Shown: positions 1 to 8,887 of the stretch, piece after piece | Layout: the number at the start of each line of letters is the position of its first letter | Numbering within the stretch: position 1 is the stretch's first letter | Assembly: GCF_002303885.1 (NCBI RefSeq) | Contig: NZ_MRCM01000002.1 | Coordinates: 372,001 to 436,000, forward strand | DNA from: Flavobacterium sp. ACN2 | GTDB lineage: Bacteria; Bacteroidota; Bacteroidia; Flavobacteriales; Flavobacteriaceae | Reading direction: 5' to 3' | Length of the DNA stretch: 64,000 nucleotides | Program-made: the position numbers and the translations under genes | The notes under the pieces: generated by a model | Seen by the model: only the letters and a program-made list of their open reading frames with translations | What the model was told of the DNA's origin: nothing | Databases searched by the model: none

Positions 1-1314
1 AATTCAGATTTTCAGAAAGAAAATATAGACCCAAAAACTCCGTCACAAAAAAATGCTTCTAATTCGACTAGCTCTAAAAACCAAACTTTGCCAGTTAACC
101 TGCAAAAAAAAGGATCGGATGAAGTTACTACTGTTAAAAAAACCAAGACCGTAAAACTCGTAAAACAGTCAACGAAATTTGTTACATCGACTAATGAATA
201 CGAAGAATATGAAGTGGTAAAAAAGTATAAAGTCATTATTAAAAAAGAACAAATCACGTCTAAACCAATAAAAACTACTGCAAAAGATCGCAATACAATT
301 AATGCTAAAAAACCAATTGTAGCTTATAAAAAAGGTAATTCTAAAAATGGTATTGCACAAAAAACAGCAAAATCTAGTTTCACAAATCCGAAGAAAACTC
401 AAAAAAAGGAAATCAATAAAATTTCAAAAAATACTATTGCAGGAAACAAAACTCCAAAAAACGCAATTTCAGAAAAGGCAATTTCAGGAAAAGATACTAT
501 AACTGATAATAATTTCAAAAAAGACCTCCCAACTTCAATAGTAATAACTGAACCCAAAATGGATAGTGTTGCCAAAAAAGACAGCACAGATTTAAAGAAA
601 AAGACAACTCCAAAACGAGAGTATAAAGAACGTAAGTACACGCCTCAAACAACAGAGATTGAACCTGAATTTACAGTTGCTGCTTTTTATGGCCCTGCAC
701 TTTTTGGCTCTTTAAACAGTAAATCCATGATTAGTCCTAGAATGAATGATTTGTCTAAAAGTCATCCTATTACCTCACATTATGGCGTTTATGTAAAAAC
801 GATGTACGACAAAATTGGTTTCAGAGCAGGATTTTCTAAGATAAATCTAAAAACATCAACGCGATTAAATCAGGATTTAATTCCAGATTACACCAATATA
901 AATTTAAAAACAGAAATAAACGTAAAAGAAACATTTGGCGATTCTAATCAAGTAGATTTAGTACAGAATCTCTCTTATTATGAACTGCCTTTAGAATTTA
1001 ATTACGCAATAAAAAAAGACGAAAGCAAAATTGGAATAGAAGCTTTTACAGGCTTTAGTTTTTTAATATTGGATAAAAACAAACTGTATTTAAAATCAGA
1101 AAATGTGTCTCAGCAAAATATAGGAGAAGCAAAAAATATTTCAGGCGTAAATTTCTCTTATAATTTAGGCCTCGGATTAAATTATAAATTGACCGAACGT
1201 ATTGCATTGGACATAAACCCTTTATTCAAATATTACTTAAGCACTTTCAATAAAAAAGAAGAGGCTAAACCATATAGTATTTCGCTTCAAACTGGTGTTA
1301 GTTATAAATTTTAA
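1..1314 (+). CDS. Outer-membrane beta-barrel protein with Lys-rich linker (5' end cut off)
   Basis: The reading frame is already open at base 1, so the N-terminus lies outside the window and the TTG at 88 is not the start. What is visible is a long low-complexity, Lys/Thr-rich hydrophilic stretch (about the first 240 residues) followed by a C-terminal region of about 210 residues with alternating amphipathic strands and a terminal aromatic residue (SYKF), as expected of a small outer-membrane beta-barrel. In flavobacteria such proteins often pair an N-terminal membrane anchor or anti-sigma-like segment with a periplasmic linker and barrel, but that part is not visible here. Function is unknown. 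It is followed 83 bp later by rpoD on the same strand. Confidence 0.7.
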   Translation, partial: NSDFQKENIDPKTPSQKNASNSTSSKNQTLPVNLQKKGSDEVTTVKKTKTVKLVKQSTKFVTSTNEYEEYEVVKKYKVIIKKEQITSKPIKTTAKDRNTINAKKPIVAYKKGNSKNGIAQKTAKSSFTNPKKTQKKEINKISKNTIAGNKTPKNAISEKAISGKDTITDNNFKKDLPTSIVITEPKMDSVAKKDSTDLKKKTTPKREYKERKYTPQTTEIEPEFTVAAFYGPALFGSLNSKSMISPRMNDLSKSHPITSHYGVYVKTMYDKIGFRAGFSKINLKTSTRLNQDLIPDYTNINLKTEINVKETFGDSNQVDLVQNLSYYELPLEFNYAIKKDESKIGIEAFTGFSFLILDKNKLYLKSENVSQQNIGEAKNISGVNFSYNLGLGLNYKLTERIALDINPLFKYYLSTFNKKEEAKPYSISLQTGVSYKF

Positions 1315-1397
1315 AAAATATTTTTAAAATATTGTAACTTTTTTGATACTCCTTACGTATAACCATTTGTACACTTTAAAAATAGGGAGACAACAAC

Positions 1398-2261
1398 ATG
1401 AGACAACTTAAAATCACCAAGCAGGTAACTAATCGTGAAACTGCATCGTTAGATAAATATCTACAAGAAATTGGAAAAGTTGACCTAATTACCGCTGATG
1501 AAGAGGTAGAATTAGCACAAAGAATAAAGGCTGGTGATCAAAGAGCTTTAGAAAAACTAACAAAAGCCAACCTACGTTTCGTAGTATCTGTGGCTAAACA
1601 ATATCAAAATCAAGGATTAACTCTTCCGGATTTAATTAATGAAGGAAACTTAGGTTTAATTAAAGCGGCTCAACGTTTTGATGAAACTCGTGGTTTTAAA
1701 TTCATTTCTTACGCTGTATGGTGGATTCGTCAATCGATTCTTCAAGCTCTAGCTGAACAATCTCGTATTGTACGTTTACCATTAAATAAAATTGGTTCTA
1801 TCAATAAAATCAACAAAATGTACGCGTTATTAGAGCAATCTAACGAGCGTCCGCCTTCTGCTGAAGAAATTGCAAAAGAATTAGACATGACTGTAAACGA
1901 CGTAAAAGAGTCTATGAAAAACTCTGGACGTCACCTTTCTATGGATGCTCCTCTTGTTGAAGGAGAAGATTCTAACCTTTATGACGTATTGCGTTCTGGT
2001 GAATCTCCAAATCCAGATAGAGAATTAATTCACGAATCTCTTCGTACTGAGATCGAACGTTCTTTAGAAACATTAACTCCAAGAGAGGCAGATGTTGTAC
2101 GTTTGTATTTCGGACTTGGCGACCAACACCCAATGACTCTTGAAGAAATTGGTGAAACTTTCGACCTAACTCGTGAGCGTGTTCGTCAGATTAAAGAAAA
2201 AGCAATCCGTCGATTGAAACACACTTCTAGAAGTAAAATCCTTAAAACTTATTTAGGATAA
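1398..2261 (+). CDS. rpoD: Primary RNA polymerase sigma factor (RpoD/SigA)
   Basis: A 287-residue sigma-70 family protein directing core RNA polymerase to housekeeping promoters. Region 1.2 ([15 protein letters not shown]), region 2 with the -10 recognition helix ([15 protein letters not shown]), region 3 and region 4 with its helix-turn-helix ([18 protein letters not shown]) are all present in order. Region 1.1 is absent, which is normal for the Bacteroidetes primary sigma factor, usually 286-290 residues, and fits the unusual TAnnTTTG promoters of this phylum that also occur in this window. The ATG at 1398 gives the canonical MRQLKITK start. A strong hairpin terminator follows at 2385. Confidence 0.97.
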   Translation: MRQLKITKQVTNRETASLDKYLQEIGKVDLITADEEVELAQRIKAGDQRALEKLTKANLRFVVSVAKQYQNQGLTLPDLINEGNLGLIKAAQRFDETRGFKFISYAVWWIRQSILQALAEQSRIVRLPLNKIGSINKINKMYALLEQSNERPPSAEEIAKELDMTVNDVKESMKNSGRHLSMDAPLVEGEDSNLYDVLRSGESPNPDRELIHESLRTEIERSLETLTPREADVVRLYFGLGDQHPMTLEEIGETFDLTRERVRQIKEKAIRRLKHTSRSKILKTYLG

Positions 2262-2266
2262 ACAAT

Positions 2267-2340
2267 ATTAAATTTCAATATTTAAAATCCCAAATTCCAA
2301 TCTAATTGGGATTTGGAATTTACAACTTGGAATTTTACCC
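2267..2340. repeat. AATTCCAA/TTGGAATT intergenic repeat
   Basis: Short direct and inverted copies of the words CAAATTCCAA and TTTGGAATTT lie between the rpoD stop and its terminator. The same words recur at 21360-21450 after HMG-CoA reductase. The arms can fold into an AT-rich hairpin. No coding potential is apparent. Confidence 0.6.
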
Positions 2341-2384
2341 CAAACAACAGTTTGATTGACTGTTCGTTTTTTGATTGATGATTG

Positions 2385-2412
2385 AAACTCCGGCTGATTA
2401 CCGGAGTTTTTT
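2385..2412 (+). terminator. Rho-independent terminator of rpoD
   Basis: A perfect 9-bp stem (AAACTCCGG / CCGGAGTTT) with a 7-nt loop is followed by a T-rich tail. It lies 124 bp downstream of rpoD, after a short region containing TTCCAAATTCC-type repeats. Confidence 0.85.
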
Positions 2413-2439
2413 ATTTTTTTAGTATTTAGCTAAAATGTT

Positions 2440-2675
2440 AGTAACGCAGAGTACACAAAGTTTTTACGCAAAGTTCGCTAAGATTTTATTTAAGTATCAG
2501 TCGAAAGACAAAGGTCACAAAGCTTTGTGGACTTTGGTTTCTCAAATAATTTCAAACAGAAACTTTGTGAACTCTGCGAAAAATCTTTGCGCTCTTTGCG
2601 TTTAAATCATTAACTACAGCATAAAAAAACTTAGCGCACCTTGCGTAATTCTTTGCGCTCTTTGCCGTTAAAAAA
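2440..2675. repeat. CTTTGCG-family repeat cluster in the rpoD-rpe gap
   Basis: The 447-bp gap between rpoD and rpe carries no convincing gene. After the terminator it holds an imperfect inverted repeat with arms at 2445-2463 and 2560-2578 (19 bp, one mismatch), an internal near-palindrome around ACAAAGCTTTGT, and repeated words such as CTTTGCGCTCTTTGC. The same words recur at 29647-29830, 53470-53500 and 63950-64000. A minus-strand reading frame across it is a by-product of the repeats and overlaps rpe. Confidence 0.75.
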
Positions 2676-2679
2676 AAAT

Positions 2680-2687
2680 TATCTTTG
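2680..2687 (+). promoter_or_regulatory. Candidate -7 box of the rpe promoter (TATCTTTG)
   Basis: Exact match to the Bacteroidetes -7 consensus TAnnTTTG, 21 bp before the rpe ATG. Upstream TTG words (2653 and 2662) occur at spacings of 24 and 15, so the -33 element is not ideal. They lie inside the dispersed repeat. Confidence 0.6.
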
Positions 2688-2708
2688 TAAAAAAAACAAC
2701 ACACTACA

Positions 2709-3371
2709 ATGAAAAATACACTTATTGCTCCTTCAGTTCTTGCTGCCGATTTTGGTAATTTACAGCGTGATGCAGAAATGCTTAACAACAGTCAGGCAGA
2801 TTGGTTCCATATCGATATTATGGACGGCGTTTTTGTTCCAAACATCTCATTTGGTATGCCAGTTCTAGAAGCAATTACAAAACATGCAAAAAAATATATC
2901 GATGTACATTTAATGATTGTTGACCCAGATCGATACATTAAAACCTTTGCCGATTTAGGAGCAAACGGATTAACTGTACACTACGAAGCATGCACGCACT
3001 TGCACAGAACACTGCAAGCCATTAAAGCAGAAGGAATGAAAGCGGGAGTAGCAATGAATCCTCACACTAATGTTGATCTCTTAGAAGACGTTATAAACGA
3101 TATTGATGTTGTTTGCATCATGAGTGTTAACCCAGGATTTGGAGGGCAATCATTCATCGAAAACACTTACGATAAAGTAAAGAAACTAAAAGCCTTAATT
3201 ACACGCAAAAACGCTTCAACACTAATCGAAATTGACGGCGGTGTAACCAGCAAAAATGCCAAACAATTGGTAGAAGCTGGTGCAGATATTTTAGTTGCCG
3301 GAAGCTTTGTTTTTAAAGCCGAAAACCCAACAGAAACAATTGCAGAGTTAAAAGCTCTTACTGCTTTTTAA
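2709..3371 (+). CDS. rpe: Ribulose-phosphate 3-epimerase
   Basis: Interconverts ribulose-5-phosphate and xylulose-5-phosphate in the cytosolic pentose phosphate pathway. The 220 residues match the usual family length and form a TIM barrel. Visible signatures are IAPSVLAADFGNL at the N-terminus, the metal/catalytic segment WFHIDIMDGVFVPNISFG, VHLMI, the phosphate-binding SVNPGFGGQSF, and IDGGV with the following GADILVAGS loop. Catalytic aspartates are present in the DIMDG and EIDGGV motifs. Transcribed alone, with its own promoter and a shared downstream terminator. Confidence 0.97.
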   Translation: MKNTLIAPSVLAADFGNLQRDAEMLNNSQADWFHIDIMDGVFVPNISFGMPVLEAITKHAKKYIDVHLMIVDPDRYIKTFADLGANGLTVHYEACTHLHRTLQAIKAEGMKAGVAMNPHTNVDLLEDVINDIDVVCIMSVNPGFGGQSFIENTYDKVKKLKALITRKNASTLIEIDGGVTSKNAKQLVEAGADILVAGSFVFKAENPTETIAELKALTAF

Positions 3372-3387
3372 ACTTTCAAAAACAAAA

Positions 3388-3422
3388 AAGAAAAGACCAA
3401 AACAATTTTTGGCCTTTTCTTT
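3388..3422. terminator. Bidirectional terminator between rpe and glutaminase
   Basis: An imperfect stem (AAGAAAAGaCCAAAA against TTTTGGcCTTTTCTT) has A-rich and T-rich flanks on both sides. It sits between two convergent genes and can serve either strand. Confidence 0.75.
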
Positions 3423-3437
3423 TTTATTACCTCAAAC

Positions 3438-4448
3438 CTACTTAGGAGTAATCCAATAAGGGTTTGCTTTAAGTTTTTCTACAACGTATTGGATCACTTT
3501 CTGAGCCTTCAAACTATTTCCAGTTTCATCTAATGGCGGCGAAATAACCGCAATTCCAAATTTACCAGGACAAACCGCCAATATTCCTCCTCCAACACCA
3601 CTCTTTGCTGGAAGCCCCGAGTTAAACAGCCAAATTCCAGAATTATCATAGAGACCTGCAGTTGCCATTACAGGCAAAGTATACATGACAGTAGTCTGAC
3701 TAACGACTTTATTCTTCGTAATAGGATTAACACCTCCATTTGCCAATGTGGCCGCCATTGTGGCAAGATCCTTTACATTTACATTCAATGCACATTGTTT
3801 CGTATAAAGATCTGTTGCTTGTACTGGATCAAAATATATTCTATTATAAGCCAATAACAAATGCGCAATAGCTTGATTTCGTAAATTATCTCCAGCCTCA
3901 CTTCTATAAACAGGACGATTTATAGAAAGCGGTCTTCCGGCAAAGTCACTCTGAATTTTCTGGATTTCTTTCCACTTAGCTATAGAATCAACACCTCGAA
4001 TAAGACTCGTGGTTGCAATAGCCCCTGGATTTACAAGAGGATTAATTTTATCCCCTTTATGCATTTCTACTGCAACAATAGAATTAAATGGTAATCCAGT
4101 CGCATTTACCCCTACTTTGTCTTCCAAAAATTGTGGTCCTTCTTGCTCAATTACTTTTGCCATAGTAAATATTTTCGATATACTTTGAATTGAAACCATA
4201 GACGTTATATCACCTTTTGTATATACGGCTCCCTCTGCGGTAACAAGTGCAATACCAAAAATATTGGGATCAACATTGGCAAGCTCTTGAATATAGTCGG
4301 CATTTTTTCCTTCTTTTAAATCTTTAAATTTATTAAAGGCTTCATTAAGTGTATTTTCTATATTTTGTTTATTCAGTAGTATTTGGCTATAGCCTTGGTT
4401 TACGATAAAAACAATCATTAAACCAACAAAAATCATTTGCTTATTCAT
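3438..4448 (-). CDS. glsA: Glutaminase A with signal peptide (exported)
   Basis: A beta-lactamase-fold glutaminase of 336 residues that hydrolyses L-glutamine to glutamate and ammonia. The catalytic Ser-x-x-Lys tetrad is visible in SIQSISKIFT, with family segments GLPFNS, NPLVNPGAI, NYLVAY-like residues around 195, and KSGVGGGI near the C-terminus. The first 22 residues (hydrophobic core and an AxA-like end at GYSQ) look like a Sec signal peptide, so the enzyme is probably periplasmic or secreted, whereas the well-known bacterial GlsA proteins are cytoplasmic. It is followed on the same strand's upstream side by a nuclease gene, 56 bp away. Confidence 0.9.
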   Translation of the reverse strand: MNKQMIFVGLMIVFIVNQGYSQILLNKQNIENTLNEAFNKFKDLKEGKNADYIQELANVDPNIFGIALVTAEGAVYTKGDITSMVSIQSISKIFTMAKVIEQEGPQFLEDKVGVNATGLPFNSIVAVEMHKGDKINPLVNPGAIATTSLIRGVDSIAKWKEIQKIQSDFAGRPLSINRPVYRSEAGDNLRNQAIAHLLLAYNRIYFDPVQATDLYTKQCALNVNVKDLATMAATLANGGVNPITKNKVVSQTTVMYTLPVMATAGLYDNSGIWLFNSGLPAKSGVGGGILAVCPGKFGIAVISPPLDETGNSLKAQKVIQYVVEKLKANPYWITPK

Positions 4449-4504
4449 TCTAAAAAATGCATTCTTATTTATATTCTGTATTACTTTATGACTAAATAGT
4501 ATTT

Positions 4505-5290
4505 TTAAAAATCCTTACTACTTTTAAGGTTTTTAAGATTTGGGAAGAAATCAATTCCAGTCATTTTTTCTAAAGTTTCAATCGGAACAACAAAATCATA
4601 AATAGATTTGTCGCTTTTTTCGTTTGGAACCAAGAAAGCAATTGCTTTGTGTTCTTTACCTGTTTTAGCCAAAACGATTTTATAAAAATATTTAGGAACA
4701 GCGACTTTTTCTGTTCCTATTTTTTTATCCGATTCTTTCGCAATTCCGCCAGTTACGACATAAATATCATTATATTTTCCTGCCCAATAACGTGTCTTCT
4801 GCTCTATTCTATTCCAAATTCCAGCATTAAATTCCTTTTTCTGAGGTGAAATATTCGATGTGTAAAAAGTATCATTATAGGCATCTTTACTAAATTCCAT
4901 ATCTCCAGCAGGGCAAAGATGTCCTTTATCATAACCTGAATTTTTATAATTTCTCCAATCAGCAGAGCCGGTCGTTACATTTGGATCTTCAATAAAATAA
5001 GGTCTTTTAAAATCATTATTTTTTAAATATTCTTTTTTCAATTCGTACGCCACCCATTCTGCCTGTTCAAACTTTTCATTATACGACAAAGTATAGTATT
5101 GATGTTTTACAATCTGCTTTGTCGTCGACGTTGGCAAATAAGCAACCGTATAGACCGAATCTGTGTTAGAAGAATTTCCTGCAAAAGAAACCGCTTCCTC
5201 ATTATTTACTTTTTCAGTAATTTCTGCATTCTCCTTTTTACAAGAAAACAAGGCAAACCCCATTAAAATCAAACTCAGGCCAACTTTCAT
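4505..5290 (-). CDS. DNA/RNA non-specific endonuclease, predicted lipoprotein
   Basis: A 261-residue nuclease of the beta-beta-alpha-metal (NUC1/Serratia-type) family. The active-site segment appears as YDKGHLCPAGDM near residue 120, with Lys in place of the Arg of the classical DRGH motif, and the metal-binding Asn region follows at SNISPQ...FNAGIWNRIE. The N-terminus ends in a lipobox (FALFSCKKE), so the mature protein is probably anchored to a membrane facing the periplasm or surface. A role in degrading external DNA for phosphate or nucleoside recovery is inferred. Confidence 0.88.
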   Translation of the reverse strand: MKVGLSLILMGFALFSCKKENAEITEKVNNEEAVSFAGNSSNTDSVYTVAYLPTSTTKQIVKHQYYTLSYNEKFEQAEWVAYELKKEYLKNNDFKRPYFIEDPNVTTGSADWRNYKNSGYDKGHLCPAGDMEFSKDAYNDTFYTSNISPQKKEFNAGIWNRIEQKTRYWAGKYNDIYVVTGGIAKESDKKIGTEKVAVPKYFYKIVLAKTGKEHKAIAFLVPNEKSDKSIYDFVVPIETLEKMTGIDFFPNLKNLKSSKDF

Positions 5291-5324
5291 AATTTTATTT
5301 TTTTTGAGGTTAAACTTACAAAAA

Positions 5325-5363
5325 AAAACGCTCCATAAATTTAAAATTCATAGAGCGTTTTTA
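5325..5363 (-). terminator. Terminator of the tail-specific protease gene
   Basis: A stem of AAAAACGCTC and GAGCGTTTTT with an imperfect inner extension lies between the nuclease start and the protease stop. On the minus strand it is followed by a T run. Confidence 0.8.
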
Positions 5364-5386
5364 AACAAATTAAATTCTTCTCGAAC

Positions 5387-7573
5387 TTAAGACTTCACTA
5401 GTTTGTCCTTTTTCATTTTAGGATTAACTGTAGCTTTTACCAAACTTTTTGATTGTAAATCATCTAATACGTTTAACGCCTCTTCTACATAAACATCTTT
5501 AGATAAAGCTTGGTGCCATGCATCTCTTTTTTCTTTTAAAGAAGCATCAGCTTTCATTTCATCTTCTTCATACGGTAATGATTTAAAAATCAAATCGTTT
5601 TTGTAATCAGAAATTGGTTTATATTTTTTTCCTTCGTTTTCAACTTGTTCTTGAGTTTCTTTAAAACTCTTAATATTCAAGCTATATACGTTTTCTTTGT
5701 TCTTAACATCGATCCATTTCGCATTGTCATCAATTAACTTAAATTGAGCATTTTGAGCAATTCTGTTTTTACTGTTCATAATTGCTTTATTGAAATTCTC
5801 ATTAGAAGTCCAAGTGCTGTAATCGGCTGGATCAATTTTATCCCAAGGCATTGCATTATCAATGTCTCTCTCTCCCATTTTTAAGTAAGCATAACGATCT
5901 GGCATTACCACATCACTATGAACACCTTCTAATTGAGTAGAACCACCGTTAATTCTATAAAACTTCTGTCCTGTAATTTTCAATGCTCCAAGATCTCCAT
6001 AGTTTGCATTACGCACAAACTGATTTAAATCTAATACGTTTTGCACAGTTCCTTTACCATAAGTTTGTTTACTTCCGATAATCACACCACGTTTATAATC
6101 CTGAATTGCAGCCGCCAAGATCTCAGAAGCCGAAGCAGAAAAGCTGTTTACCATGATAACTAATGGACCATCCCACTCGATTTTTTTATCTTTATCATAT
6201 AAAACTTCTTTCTTTTTACCAGCAGATTTTACCTGAACGATTGGTCCTTCTTCGATAAATAAACCAGCAATATCAACCACTGTAGAAAGAGATCCTCCAC
6301 CATCATCACGAACGTCTAAAACAATACCGTTGATGTTTTCTTTTTTCAATCTCTCTACTTCACGAGCAATATCTTTTCCTGCATCACGTCCGTCTTTGTT
6401 TTCAAAATCGATATAAAATTTAGGAAGATAGATCACTCCATATTTTAAACCATCTTTCTCCACAATACTAGACTTAGCGTATGTTTCTTCAATTTCAACA
6501 ACATCACGAATAATAGAAATCACTTTAATAGAACCATCAACTTTCTTAACAGTTAACTTTACTTCAGTTCCTTTGTGACCTTTAATTTTCTTTACAACAT
6601 CATCCAAACGCATTCCAACAACATCTACAGGCTCTTCGTTTCCTTGAGCCACTTTCAAGATTAAATCTCCTGCTTCTAATTGTTTTCCTTTCCAAGCTGG
6701 ACCTCCAGAAATTAACTCATCAATTTGAGTAAAATCATTTTTCTTAGTCAAACGAGCTCCAATACCTTCCAATTTACCGCTGATGTTTACATCAAAACGA
6801 TCTTTTTCTTCTGGTGCAAAATAGCTTGTATGCGGATCAAAACGAGCCATGATCGAGTTCAAATAAACAGAAAACCAGTAGTCTCTATTCAAATCTTTAA
6901 TCACGCTAAAATTATCATCTAGAGATTTTAATGAACTTTCACGAGTTTCTTTCTCTAAAGTTTCAAAAGATTTCTCTTTGTAAGCTGGATCTTTTTTCTT
7001 CTTTTCATCTTCAATTTTTTGTTTTGTAACCAAAGAAGAAAGAGTCGATAATTTAATCTGTTTTCTCCATCTTTCATTTATCTCCGTTAAGTTTTTTGCA
7101 TACGGGATTTTCTCATAATCCGCATCAAAAGTCTCATCTACATTATAATTAAATGGCTGAGCTAAAATCGTTTTATAACGTTTTTTACTTTCCTCCATAC
7201 GCTTCATTAACCTTGTATAAGTAAGATTGAAAAACGTAATATCTTTATTCAAAAATTGATCATCCAGCATTAATTCATACTGTTTGAATTCGTCAATATC
7301 AGACTGAAGGAAAAATCTTTTTGAAGGGTCTAAAGCATCAATATAATCCTTGAAAATACCTTTAGAAAATTCATCATTTATTTCTGCTGGGCTGTAATGT
7401 CCTTTTTCAATAACAAATGCTAATAATTCTAAAAGTGTCTTGTCTTTGTTTGGATCTGGGTCGATTGTCCTATCGGCATTCATCTTAAATGCAAATAATG
7501 TAAGCGATAAGCACAATACGGCTATGAGTATCTTATAATTTCTTTTCATAAACTTTATAATAGCATTCATCAA
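5387..7573 (-). CDS. prc: Carboxy-terminal processing (tail-specific) protease, S41 family
   Basis: A 728-residue periplasmic serine protease of the Prc/Tsp type. It has an N-terminal hydrophobic signal (KILIAVLCLSLTLFAF), a helical N-terminal domain, a PDZ domain around residues 240-340 (KLEGIGARL ... GDLILKV) and the S41 catalytic domain. The Ser is in NSFSASASEI and the Lys in GSKQTYGKGTVQ, giving the expected Ser-Lys dyad. The long C-terminal helical extension matches the Prc family rather than short CtpA. It probably trims or degrades periplasmic proteins and lipoproteins from their C-termini. The MKRNYK methionine, eight residues downstream of the annotated start, is an alternative start. 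Confidence 0.94.
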   Translation of the reverse strand: MMNAIIKFMKRNYKILIAVLCLSLTLFAFKMNADRTIDPDPNKDKTLLELLAFVIEKGHYSPAEINDEFSKGIFKDYIDALDPSKRFFLQSDIDEFKQYELMLDDQFLNKDITFFNLTYTRLMKRMEESKKRYKTILAQPFNYNVDETFDADYEKIPYAKNLTEINERWRKQIKLSTLSSLVTKQKIEDEKKKKDPAYKEKSFETLEKETRESSLKSLDDNFSVIKDLNRDYWFSVYLNSIMARFDPHTSYFAPEEKDRFDVNISGKLEGIGARLTKKNDFTQIDELISGGPAWKGKQLEAGDLILKVAQGNEEPVDVVGMRLDDVVKKIKGHKGTEVKLTVKKVDGSIKVISIIRDVVEIEETYAKSSIVEKDGLKYGVIYLPKFYIDFENKDGRDAGKDIAREVERLKKENINGIVLDVRDDGGGSLSTVVDIAGLFIEEGPIVQVKSAGKKKEVLYDKDKKIEWDGPLVIMVNSFSASASEILAAAIQDYKRGVIIGSKQTYGKGTVQNVLDLNQFVRNANYGDLGALKITGQKFYRINGGSTQLEGVHSDVVMPDRYAYLKMGERDIDNAMPWDKIDPADYSTWTSNENFNKAIMNSKNRIAQNAQFKLIDDNAKWIDVKNKENVYSLNIKSFKETQEQVENEGKKYKPISDYKNDLIFKSLPYEEDEMKADASLKEKRDAWHQALSKDVYVEEALNVLDDLQSKSLVKATVNPKMKKDKLVKS

Positions 7574-7728
7574 TTTTTTTATCTAAGTTACGTTAAAAAC
7601 TATGCCACGAGAGCTAACGCTTCGATAATTTTTTGTTAAAGATATAAAAATGTTTAATTCGCAAAAAAGTTCTTTACCTTAGTTGACAAATTTTACAGTA
7701 TTTGTGACTTCTCGCAAATAATTGTGAT

Positions 7729-7736
7729 TAATTTTG
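7729..7736 (+). promoter_or_regulatory. Candidate -7 box upstream of surE (TAATTTTG)
   Basis: Exact TAnnTTTG match 47 bp upstream of the surE start codon. The nearest upstream TTG is at 7702 with a long spacing of 24 bp, so this is moderate evidence only. Confidence 0.4.
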
Positions 7737-7782
7737 CTCTTAAAATCTTACAATTGTTAAAACTACACATAATATTTATTAA

Positions 7783-8562
7783 ATGAAAGCCGAGAAACCA
7801 CTTATATTAGTAACCAACGACGATGGTATTTTGGCTCCTGGAATTAGAGCCCTTATTAGTGTCATGGAAACAATAGGCGATGTCATTGTCGTTGCGCCAG
7901 ACAAACCGCAAAGCGCAATGGGTCACGCAATCACCGTCAATAATACTTTATTTATTGATAAAATCTCCAAAGACAATGACACAATTGCAGAGTACAGCTG
8001 CTCTGGAACGCCTGTCGATTGTGTAAAACTGGCAGTAAACGAAATCTTAAAACGCAAACCCGATTTGTGCGTTTCGGGAATAAATCACGGATCGAATTCT
8101 TCTATTAATGTCATATATTCCGGAACCATGAGCGCCGCGGTTGAAGCTGGAATAGAAAGTATTCAAGCAATAGGATTTTCTCTTTTAGATTTTGATTGGA
8201 ATGCTGATTTTGAACCAATAAAGTCTTTTGTAAAAAAAATCACTTTAGAAACCCTAGCCAATAAACTTCCGCCAGGAGTAGTTTTAAATGTCAATTTTCC
8301 AAAACTAAAGGAGTCTGAAATTAAAGGAATTAAAGTTTGCCGTCAAGCGAAAGCCTACTACGCGCAAAAATTTGATAAAAGACAAACTCCTTTTGGAAAA
8401 GATTATTACTGGCTTGCCGGAAAATTTGTAAACGAAGATAAAGGCGAAGACACTGACGAATGGGCTTTGGAAAACGGATATGTTTCTGTAGTTCCGGTAC
8501 AATTTGACTTGACCGCTCATCACTCTATTCAGCAACTTAATACTTGGAAATTAAATGACTAA
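7783..8562 (+). CDS. surE: 5'/3'-nucleotidase SurE
   Basis: Metal-dependent nucleoside monophosphatase, cytosolic, of 259 residues. Family signatures are VTNDDGILAPGI with the two metal-binding Asp residues, VAPDKPQSAMGHAIT, CSGTPVDCV, and the GINHGSNSSINVIYSGTMSAAVEA-type block containing the metal-ligand Asn. Its last 8 bp overlap the next small gene, which suggests translational coupling. SurE genes lie near stationary-phase or envelope genes in many bacteria; here lpxB follows. Confidence 0.96.
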   Translation: MKAEKPLILVTNDDGILAPGIRALISVMETIGDVIVVAPDKPQSAMGHAITVNNTLFIDKISKDNDTIAEYSCSGTPVDCVKLAVNEILKRKPDLCVSGINHGSNSSINVIYSGTMSAAVEAGIESIQAIGFSLLDFDWNADFEPIKSFVKKITLETLANKLPPGVVLNVNFPKLKESEIKGIKVCRQAKAYYAQKFDKRQTPFGKDYYWLAGKFVNEDKGEDTDEWALENGYVSVVPVQFDLTAHHSIQQLNTWKLND

Positions 8563-8824
8563 AGAAATACTGATCGGATTTTTAATCGGAATTTTCACAG
8601 CTCTTTTAGGAAGTTATCTATTCATCACTTTTTTTACCACATTTGATATTTCGCAAGGATTTCAAATGATTCGAGAATACGGATATCTCGGAAAAATAAT
8701 TACTATAGGAACACTTTTAGACCTTGCTGTTTTTGGTATTCTGTTAAAAAGAAATAAAGAATTTATGGCGCGTGGCGTAATTCTAGCCGTGATTGTACTG
8801 GCAATTTCTACATTAGTTATTTAA
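8555..8824 (+). CDS. Small membrane protein of unknown function
   Basis: 89 residues with three predicted hydrophobic segments (ILIGFLIGIFTALLGSYLFITFF, IITIGTLLDLAVFGILL, GVILAVIVLAISTLVI). The ATG overlaps the end of surE by 8 bp, so expression is probably coupled. I do not recognise a family function. It sits between surE and lpxB, and an envelope role is only a guess from context. Confidence 0.75.
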   Translation: MTKEILIGFLIGIFTALLGSYLFITFFTTFDISQGFQMIREYGYLGKIITIGTLLDLAVFGILLKRNKEFMARGVILAVIVLAISTLVI

Positions 8825-8828
8825 ATCT

Positions 8829-8836
8829 TATCTTTG
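8829..8836 (+). promoter_or_regulatory. Candidate -7 box of lpxB (TATCTTTG)
   Basis: Exact TAnnTTTG match starting 4 bp after the preceding stop and 51 bp before the lpxB ATG. No TTG at the ideal upstream distance is seen. Confidence 0.5.
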
Positions 8837-8887
8837 CTAAGTTCCTTTTAATGGTTACAACTTTAGCACATTTACAAAAAAACCAAC

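Noticed and set aside
1320..1397. rpoD promoter just upstream of the start
   Set aside because: The gap contains TTG and TTTG words but no match to TTG-N19-TAnnTTTG with the correct spacing, so no promoter is called.
2440..2675. Possible CRISPR array in the repeat clusters
   Set aside because: Repeats are imperfect, of variable spacing and partly inverted, and no cas genes are near.
2552..2788. A 78-residue minus-strand frame upstream of and overlapping rpe
   Set aside because: It spans the repeat cluster and the rpe 5' end, has repeat-derived residues (NAKSAK words), and has no promoter or family signature.
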